Below are positions 30,680-38,594 of a DNA stretch of 38,594 nucleotides, in pieces (the first letter of the stretch is position 1; each line of letters begins with the position of its first letter). The DNA is from Chara braunii (lineage: Eukaryota; Streptophyta; Charophyceae; Charales; Characeae): NCBI GenBank assembly GCA_003427395.1, contig BFEA01000212.1, positions 1,086,153 through 1,124,746 of the forward strand, read 5' to 3'. The notes under the pieces are model-generated. The model did no database searches, was not told the DNA's origin, and saw only the letters and a program-made list of their open reading frames with translations. Made by a program: the position numbers and the translations under genes.

Positions 30680-32962
30680 TTACTCCTGATCACTCATGCT
30701 CTCCTGCAGTTGCCTATACAACTGCGCCCTCACCCCATCACGAGTTTTGGGCACCAGAAATCCATTTTTATCTGTCCACACTCTAGATGACTCTCTGATG
30801 GCCAAACCATTTGCCTCGTCCTTGAGGCTCTTAGGGCAGTCGTCAGATCGATGCTTGCCCTTCTTGCAGTAGAAGCATTTGCCAATCTTATTCTGGGACA
30901 TCTTGTCTCCTTCCTGCGAGGGTGCTGATGACGGGGCTTCAGTGGCCTTACTCGTGACCTTCTGCTGCGGAACCTCTGGGGAAGTGGGGCAGGTCGCTCT
31001 GTCATCTGCTCGCATCACCTGCTCGTCGCCACGTACCCCTAGCCCCGAACCAGTGGCCCAAGATCCCAATGCGTCCTGCAGACTGGCAACCAGAGGCATA
31101 TCCTGAGGTATAGCCGATTCCTGACATCCCTTCAAATCCTTCCTTGACTCAGCCTCAACCATGGTCTGACCCACGCTCTCCTGACCCTTTGGCTGTCCCA
31201 TGGTCTCTCCCTGAGCTGTAGGCGGAACCACTTCAACTCCTATGGCCTCAGCTGGTGGCCTCGCTTGTGGCATCACTGACTCCTGTCCAAGTGTCAGGCC
31301 AACCAACATCCTCCACTCAAACCCTCCGACCTCCGAGTCCTTCTCAGCAAGTGCCCCTAGCGGCGCCAACATCTCTTTGTCTATCAGGGGAATCTCCTCG
31401 CCCTCCTGTTGGTCCGCCTTCTCTTCTTCCTTCTGGCATTTGAAGGCCTCTTCTGCAGGCCGCTCCCTGATCTCAAACCCTTGGACCTCTGTCCAATCCA
31501 CTACTGCAGTTGGAGCCTGCCGTGCATACTTGGTCTCGAGGTCTTGCATCCTCTTCTCTCATTCTGCCTCCTTTGCTTGGAAGGAGACCTACTTTGCCTG
31601 TAGGTAGGCCCTCGGGACGTCATTGACTTTATTAAGGGTCTGGTTGACCTGCCTGATGGCCTCGTTTTCTGCCCAGATCTTCACCATGTCTGCTTTCACT
31701 GCCTCCATCTCTTTGCTCTGTCTTTCTGACTCCTCCTTCATGTCTTCAACTTTTCTTTCCCATTCTACCCTCTGGCCATACGCTTTTTGTGCCACTTTTG
31801 TCAGTCTCTCCCCAACCTTCTGATCCGACACTCTGGCTACTGCGAAGCCTTCCTTCATCATGCCCCTTAGGTTGAGTAGGTCTGTAGAGACCAGCTTGAC
31901 CCCCATCTCCTGATGATGCCCTCCGGACCTCCCTGCAGGGTCCATCAGCCTGTCAAAGCTGACCCAAACCTCAGAAATCCTGAGTGCGAGTGCCCTTACC
32001 ACTTTTGTCATCCACCTCCTCAGGCTCTTTCCCTTGATGCATCCTCTCATGCAGCTCTGCAAGGTTCTTCATTCTGAGCTGAACCTTGATCTCTTGCTCC
32101 CTTGCTGCTCTCTCTTTCCTGTCCAGTTCCTTCTCCTGGGCAGACTGCTCCTCCCTTCGTTCCTGTATATGTGGCTCATGAGGCTCGTCTGGTTCTATGT
32201 CTGGCATAGGACAATCCACCTCCCTCTGAGCAGGTTGTGGAGGCACCCCTGGACCATTTGACCCTCCTACTCTCTCTTGCCTATGGGATTTGTGCTCCTT
32301 CCTCCTGTCCTCCCTCTGAGTCCCTAATGACATGCCTCGCTCAAAGGTTCTCCTCTCCTCTGCTTCTGGCTCCCTCCTTCTCTTTTTCAGACTCCTCCTT
32401 CCACCTGCCTGACGTGCTGGCGCATAGTAGTTCCAAAGCAGTTTCTTGCAGTGTCCCCAATTCATGGCCGGTGCTACAATAGATCTGACAAAGGACCTGA
32501 TATGTCGCCTCACATATAGGAGGAAGCTCCCCATCCTCTACTCTCCTGGAATATCAAGCTCATCCGCATATCGGTCATAGGCCCATAGGAACTCCCCCAG
32601 ATTATTGGAGTCAAACCGAATGGACTGTCCATCTTTCCCCACTGGCGACAGGTGCAAACCCTCCATCTTCCTCTCAAAATCCTGCCAGGTTAGGGATTCC
32701 CTGACAAGGTTGGCAATGTGGTCTGCCCACTCGCCTGTGCCTCTCACCTCTCTCAGCATCTTGGTGCCATCCCATCCAAACTCCCGAGCATGTCTTTCGA
32801 ACTCAATCAGGAACAACTCAATGTTCCCTCCCTGGAATACCGGAGGCCTATCCTCTCTCCTGGTGCCCATCTGCATCCTCTGTCTGGTCGCCCCCAGAGG
32901 GGTTTCCACTGGCTCTGCCCCTCCCCTCCCTCTTGGCATGGCTGCCCCAAGCGGTGTCAAGC
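30680..32962 (-). pseudogene. Gag-like protein of element C, CCHC zinc knuckle
   Basis: Starts at ATG 32939 (MPRGRGG); a good splice acceptor lies just upstream. Capsid-like N-terminal part: PPVFQGGNIELFLIEFERHA, GTGEWADHI, LTWQDFERKM, NLGEFLWAYDRYADEL. It then has a TAG at 32535-32537 in frame, a very basic and Glu-rich region, a frameshift between 32062 and 31971, a long coiled coil (VEDMKEESERQSKEMEAVK), a TAG at 31586-31588 and a TGA soon after. A Pro/Gln/Ser-rich stretch follows, then KCFYCKKGKHRSDDC with complete C-X2-C-X4-H-X4-C ligands (residues 225-238 of the last frame), ending at TAA after SMSDQE. It would bind RNA. No protease or RT is fused to it. The type recalls Gag-like proteins of charophyte genomes, from memory. 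Confidence 0.75.
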
Positions 32963-32985
32963 CTGCACAACAAGGAGGAGACAAA
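32963..32985 (-). promoter_or_regulatory. Candidate 3' splice site before the Gag-like start
   Basis: On the - strand a pyrimidine-rich run ends TTGTTGTGCAG at 32963, followed by GC and the ATG 24 bases later. It matches the eukaryotic acceptor pattern well. No donor was identified, so use is inference. Confidence 0.4.
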
Positions 32986-33038
32986 CAGGAGTACACAGAG
33001 GGTAAGCATGTTGGACAAACATAACAGGAGACAGACAT

Positions 33039-33199
33039 AGCCTTCCCACAACTATCCCATCTATCTGCCTATCTACATATGCATACATACAAACACGAGT
33101 CTAACCAAAAAGTCACAACCTGTCACGCTATTCTACTGAGAACAATATCCTATACATTCTACTTATACTAATGTTTCTATATAAGGTACTTAAAGGATG
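33039..33199 (-). promoter_or_regulatory. A/T-rich spacer with TATA-like box
   Basis: The spacer between integrase and the Gag-like gene has CTTATATAG on the - strand at 33177-33185, about 240 bases before the Gag-like ATG and just after the integrase stop. It could serve as a promoter for a separate gag transcript; a chance match in A/T-rich DNA is also possible. Confidence 0.3.
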
Positions 33200-33202
33200 A
33201 TT

Positions 33203-33866
33203 CTAACCGGTGAGGTCCATGCTCACCTCGTCTCCAGCAACAAACTTCTTTAGCCTTGAGCCTGACACCCAGTCTCTCCACGCCGCCTCATTCAACTCCT
33301 CAATCTGGTAGACTCCATGCTCACCATATCTGGTGACCCTGTATGGTCCCAACCACCTCTTGTCCAACTTCCGCGACCATTGCTTCTCCAGGGATGAGTC
33401 GTACAGCAACACAATGTCTCCCGTCTTAAGAGGTTCCTTCCTTACTCTTGCCATCTTATACCACCTGAACTTGTCCTTGGTACGACTGTCAACCGTCCTA
33501 CTGGCGACTTCCTCAATTTTGTCCTCTACAGCGCCAATCCGACGTGCCCTTGAATCAAGCAGTTCTTCAAACGTCAGATTAGTCTCGAGGTCCTGCCGTC
33601 TCCAGGTCTTTAGGAAGTTTTTGATAGGAAACGCTGCATGTCTGCCATACCATAGAGTGGCCGGTGCGTAGCCGGTGCTTCTTCTGACGGTGATGTTATC
33701 CACTAAGAAAGCAACCCTTAGAAAATTCGGCCACTGATTGGGTCTGCCATCGGTCCACTTGGCGAGAAGATTCGTGATGGTGCTATGCCCTCTTTCCACC
33801 GGTGCATTAGCTTGGGGGTGCGCCGCAGTAATGTACTCGGCGATTACCCCATACCTCTTCAAAAGA
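33203..33866 (-). pseudogene. Integrase C-terminal fragment of element C
   Basis: An open frame of 219 codons beginning LKRYGVIAEYITAAHPQANAPVERGH, which is the end of the integrase catalytic core. The Glu of the DDE triad is residue 23 (PVERGH). It continues through the family's NLLAKWTDGRPNQWP and STGYAPATLWYGR segments to a GPY/F-like module (KRWLGPYRVTRYGEHGVYQI, about 168-187) and a natural stop. The zinc finger and both Asp residues lie upstream and are missing, because the frame meets the long repeat at 33867. The retained part is unbroken. Confidence 0.88.
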
Positions 33867-36800
33867 GGAGAGCGTTTGCCGCTCCGGCCGAGTGCGTCAA
33901 CTGTAACTCTTGCGAGCCCCTACGACAGGATAGAGTCACACGAGGCACCGCTTACCTCCACCTCCGGGAGCTGTCACCATTCCTTAGGTGGGCGTATCCC
34001 CGCCGAGCTACTGAACCACATGTGAAGGTTTTTCGTATGCAATTGCAGAGGTGACCCAGCCAAGGGCGTTTCTCGTTCGTTGTAGCATAGGGGTTGCGCG
34101 CGGTCGAACGCCTAAAGATCGAACCCGCACGCGAATCGACGCACCGGGGGGGCTGAGGTCCCAAACGCGATTCGGCGTCGGTCGACTAAGACGCATCACA
34201 CACACCACGCGTTACATCACGACACCCACATCCATAAACACACGACGCAACAACACGACAACACTACAACACAGCAACACTCCTAGTCCCTTTGGTATCC
34301 GACCCGTAACTTCATGCCACGAGAATCGGATAGGTATCACGCGCTGGACTTTCGTATAAGAGTCATGCGAGCGCATGACTTCCTCATATCGACCAGCCAT
34401 GGGGGCATTCACAAGCATTCGCGTTGATGGGGTACTACGCGGTGCTCGTAACTGCGCAGCCCTTGGTAATCTCGAGGGTCGTGTTCGACACTCAAGTGTC
34501 AGCTAACAAGCGCGTTGAGAGGTTACCCTCTCGACGCTTGACAATCGTCATGCGTGGTTGAAGACCATACCCTGTCCTGCACCCTATGCAGAGGGGTTGA
34601 GTAGTCAAGGGGTTTGACTTTGACGGCTACCACGGACTACAACGTCCACCCATGAAAACCTAAAAGAGGAAACAACTGCAGATAGAAAAGGAGGATCGCC
34701 CCCTTTCCTCTCCCTGCCTAGCCCATAGTCTGATAGCCGTCTCCAATGGAAGGGGTAGGCCAACACGAAAGATGCGTGCGGATGATGCCCAAAATCACAC
34801 CCATAGGCAACCCGATGTTCGAGACGTTGGAGGCTCGTACGCGCATCCCCATAGGCCGACTAGGACTGATACCTTGCTCCTGTGTCGTTTCTCGCTGCCG
34901 AAACTCGGGCCTGCTGGCCATAGCGCGCTTTTGCCCTCTCCGCTTGACCCATAACCTTTGAGTGCGGAAATCGGCAGGCGCTGCGTACGAGGGTTAGTAT
35001 AAAATCCTTGCGGACGCAGGACCTGCACATACCGACCAACAATGCGGACTAGCGTAAGCAGTCGTGATGTCGGTGCATCAAGTAGTGCCCATACCCGAGT
35101 GGCCTCGTTTGAGCCATGGGGTCGTTTTCGATGCTCAGGCGTCGGCTGAAATGCGCTCTAAGGGGGGTAAACCTTTAGCGAGCGCAAGACCGGCCTGAGG
35201 GCCTTACCATCTTCTGCACCCCGAGGTGTCCCAAAGGGTGCGGGGTGAGATGGTCCCTAGGGAAGGAAGGGATTCGGAGCGGTGGTGAGTTGTCTGGCGC
35301 ATCACCAGCGACACGCTAATCCTTCCGCCCAGAACTTTATCGTTCCACCAAAATAATCTACAACGAGGAAAAAGGAAAAGGAGTACTTGACATTGGCAGG
35401 GGAAGACATGAACGCCCTGCCGGACCGAGTTGCTGGGGGACAGCCCCTCATCCTCGCGGCGCTTCTATTTCCCCGGGGCAGCGTCGTGTGAGCAAGTACA
35501 CCAGCCCCCGTGCGAGGGGTAACCCCATCTGCGCTGAGCCTAGGACCTTAGACGTCTTGGGCAAGGACCTCGAATTCCAGGCTAGGGGCTAATGTCCGGC
35601 CAAATAAAATAATTGAGTAAGGAAAAACGCAAGTGTGCGGTCGCATAGCCCTGTGAGGGTTACCCGAGCGTTCGCCTACTCTGACTATCACGTTATCAGG
35701 ATGAGAACAAAAAACAATCTCACTCAAATAAAAGGTTGTGGGGTAGTTCACTCTCACGACAGTTGTGTGGTTTGCCCATCTGAATCTAAAACATAATCAT
35801 TTCACATGACTCAATCGAGACTCTTTCATACACACCTGCAATCATACGCACAACATTCAAAGAACATCACACACGCTACAGGGGTCAATTTTCCCACCTT
35901 CTGCAGCTCACACCCTGCCTTATGCGCACAAGCCCAACCGTTTCCCCACCATTCCTCAAAAAAATACTCACTCTTTAAGAAATGACCATTTATAAAGAAC
36001 CTAGGTGAAAACCCAAAGAAAACACATAAATCCTGGCAAGGGCCAAGGCCTTGGGTTTAGAGGCAGAAGAGATAGGAAGGTTGAGTCGTAAACCGAGGAA
36101 TCGGCAACCAACCTGTTATCAGTGATAACAGAAATGTGATCCTTTTGAAGGATCAAGCTGATCAAATCAAGCCTTCAGGCGAAATACGGAAACCTGCATC
36201 ACAGTACAGGCCAAAAAAGAACAACTACTATGTTCATGCCAGAAAAGGAGAACACTCTCTAAGTCGTAGTCTAGCTCCTCTACTAGCCTTACTGTCAATT
36301 CTCCTCACTGGTACCAAGTCGTTGTGTATCTCCCCTATTCAGCGTAGATCTGCTAAGTAGCCGCTAGCTGAAAAATATTTTAACTCCTTAAATTCTGTAA
36401 AATTTCGGCATCGCTTCCCGTAGGAAAAGTGCCTTTTCATAATTTTTACGAGCCCAAAAATGACTAACTCTTTCAGATTTGCATAAATTTCGGCAGCTCT
36501 TCCCGAAGGAACAGGAGGCTGTCAAGATTTATACAAGGCTGAAGGACAGAAAGACAAAGCAAGCTATACTTGGGACTATCTTCTGACACGTGCTTGATGA
36601 TTCAGAATCAGTGACAGCCCGCACGACCTCTAGATGAGGGTGTGGCTAGCCCTGATCCTAATTCGTAGCAGGGTCAGTCCTACCTTCATCCCAAGTTCTC
36701 CCCCCCATGATCCATCTTATCTACCTATGGCTCCAACACTTGGCGAGCGTCTATGCAGCTAACCTATCGAAAAGACGCCCCAAAGTGAGACCCCACAAGC

Positions 36801-38594
36801 ATGCATAAACAAACATCTCTTACAATCCCAAATCAGTTTGACCCAAGTAGTTCATTAGATCATTCGATTCATTTTTCCTTAGTAGACCCCCTTACCTATG
36901 ACATATGATTAGACAATGCCCTAACTTAAGGGTATGTCCAACCTGCCTAAGTAAACAAGTAAAGGTACACACAACTGGACTGCTCTAACTTAAGGGTATG
37001 CCCAACACCACATCGACTCTAGTCATAAAACATATGACCAGACCGCCCTAACTTAAGGGTACGTCTGACTTCTGCTTAACTGACGGCATGAAGCATAAGG
37101 CTAGGATGCCCTAACTTAAGGGTATGCCTAGCCAGCTCTAGACAAAGTTACGTAGGGCATAGGATTAGGCTGCCCCAACTTGGGGGTGTGCCTAACCTGC
37201 CTAAAAACAAGTACGAACGACGAATGGTCAGACCGCCTTAACTTAAGGGTACGTCCAAGCTTCATAACATGAACGACAAGAGCATATCACTAGGCCGCCC
37301 TAACTTAAGGGTACGCCTAACCAGCTTAAACATGTTTAGGTACATAAGACAATATGACCAGGCCGCCCTAACTTAAGGGTACGTCTGATCTGCCTGAACA
37401 AAGCAGAAACGACGTATGACTAAACCGTCCTAACTTCGCTTAGCCTCCGCAACAACAATATAAGAGAACAACCACTGATATACTTGCACAAAATTTACAT
37501 ATTTCTCTCTTATTAGGCAGATGATCAGACCTACCCAACTTAGGGAGACACCCAATCCTGCCTTGTGTTTAGAAGGGAAAATAAAAGAAGATTTATACTC
37601 ACTCTCTGATTCTTCATATTATGACGAGCATAAGATCGAACCGCCCTAATTTAAGGGTACGCTCAACCTGCCCGGGTTACCTGCATTATATTCTTCACTT
37701 GTCTCTCTTCTCTTTTTGTTCTACCCGACTTACTGACGGGCTTTCCCAACTTAGAGTGTCCGGTCTGTCATCTGATATAAGTTTGTATAATGTATATCAA
37801 AATTGTGTACTTTGGTTGACCTCTTTGCCCATGGCTTATGACTGAACCACCCTAACTTAAGGGTACGCTTAGCCTCATGCTTGTGTCCCCTTCAGAAGAA
37901 ACACACACAGAACTGGGTCTACGCAACTTAGAATATTCCCAGCTTCGTTTTCAGCAGCCCAAAAAAGAAATATCAGAATTCTGAGCCTTTCCAACTTAGG
38001 GTGCCCATCCTCCTGTTCAGAAACCCCAAAAAGAAACAAGTGACTGAACCGTCCAACGTAGGATAGGCCCAACCCAAAAGATCAGACAGTCAGCCCAGCA
38101 ACATAAATAAAACACAGCACTGAGCCCACATCAACTTAGAGGAGATCAGCCTTGGGTTGACCCAGTCAAACGCATGTAGGACACCTTCCTCCCACCTTCC
38201 CCCAGTTCATTCTATCTGAATTCACTCAAGGGAAATGTCTGATTGCTCACATATAGTTGTTGATTTCCCTTTCACAATGCATGTCCTGACATACATAATA
38301 ATAAAAGTAATATCCTTACATAGTTCCATTAAGATACCCAGGGGATAACAATTAGGGGAAGGGACCCCACGCGTCAAACAGAATTATACCTGAAGTTCCC
38401 TGCCTCCAGAACCCCGTCTGGGCTCCAGCAGAGCTCCCGCAATCGGTGGGTGGACCTCCCACAAGGCCTTGCTGCGGACCTACGGGTTGCAATCCCGCCT
38501 GCCGCCTTCCTCTCGTAGCCTCAAACTAGACTTAGAGTAAGAACGGTAGAAGTAGAAAGTTCAGACTCNCGAGATCCAAGGGTGGGACAACTCA
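33867..38594. repeat. Long dispersed repeat, copy 2 (continues past the window)
   Basis: Matches 19549-24255. It starts inside the integrase without its first 69 bases (TGTCG end). Compared with copy 1 it has an extra palindromic insert at about 34514-34535 (GAGAGG...CCTCTC) and lacks a 26-base stretch present near 20271. No gene is recognised; the 74-codon frame at 36136 begins with GTG where copy 1 has ATG. Confidence 0.88.
36911..38149. repeat. AACTTA hairpin array, copy 2
   Basis: Same order and spacing of units as copy 1. Pairing is kept in most units: CAGAC/GTCTG (37039, 37063) and TTAGGC/GCCTAA. The CAGGC/GTCTG and CTGAAC/GCTTAG (37842, 37867) units have changed to G-T pairs. Some pairs are weakened by one base, e.g. 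CTGAGC/GATCAG (38120, 38144) and CTAGGA/GCCTAG. Confidence 0.88.

Larger units (their letters stand above)
30680..33866 (-). mobile_element. Element C remnant: integrase end followed by Gag-like gene
   Basis: On the - strand an integrase C-terminal half (33866-33203) is followed about 260 bases later by a Gag-like gene with a zinc knuckle (32939-30680). Protease, RT and RNase H are absent. The integrase is cut at 33866 by the long repeat. Either the element placed Gag 3' of pol, or two elements were fused, or a deletion joined an upstream pol to a second gag. Confidence 0.7.

Noticed and set aside
31242-33024. + strand Ser/Pro-rich frames opposite the Gag-like gene
   Set aside because: The - strand reading shows Gag and zinc-knuckle motifs, so these are antisense shadows.

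Overview
The window looks like a repeat-rich nuclear scaffold of a green plant-lineage eukaryote, with no intact host gene that I can support. All recognisable coding sequence is retroelement-derived: Ty3/gypsy protease, reverse transcriptase (RT), RNase H, integrase (one copy with a C-terminal chromodomain) and Gag. The rest is dinucleotide microsatellite, tandem arrays and very long dispersed repeats. The Gag style (long acidic/coiled-coil Gag with a CCHC knuckle, and a PBS resembling the initiator tRNA-Met site) made me think of a charophyte alga such as Chara. That is recollection, not something I could test. Single Ns at 2398, 22630, 22632 and 38569 show draft assembly.

Layout. (1) 1-8571: degenerate Ty3/gypsy element A on the + strand. 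It has a partial 5' LTR ending near 1513, a PBS-like site at 1518-1529, a long leader, Gag, protease, RT, RNase H and integrase, and a truncated 3' LTR that carries a 194-bp tandem duplication. A 472-bp foldback element with an 8-bp target duplication sits inside Gag. (2) 8571-14345: element B, a chromovirus on the - strand. From high to low coordinate it reads protease, RT, RNase H, integrase plus chromodomain, polypurine tract and a 3' LTR that begins at 10744. Its Gag end is cut off by tandem repeats. (3) 14345-17930: 146-bp and about 390-bp tandem repeats surrounding a frameshifted - strand ORF of unknown family. (4) 17930-19479: a diverged relative of the next repeat. (5) 19480 to at least 24255: first copy of a very long repeat. 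(6) about 24256-30600: noncoding or unrecognised sequence with a few hairpins. (7) 30680-33866: - strand element C, an integrase C-terminal fragment followed, unusually, by a Gag-like gene. (8) 33867-38594 (window end): second copy of the long repeat, joined abruptly to the broken integrase.

The most notable signal is inside the long repeat. About 17 short hairpins occur every 55-110 bp, each with the loop AACTTA, and the stem sequences differ from unit to unit while staying complementary. The array is present in both long-repeat copies (22577-23816 and 36911-38149). I know of no named family with this design. It may be a structured RNA or DNA signal carried in the LTR of a giant retrotransposon.

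How the parts fit: the long repeat copies flank element C, so C may be a deleted - strand retrotransposon with LTRs of at least 4.7 kb. All pol and gag genes in the window carry stops, frameshifts or lost catalytic residues, many explicable by C-to-T transitions, as expected for long-silenced methylated elements.
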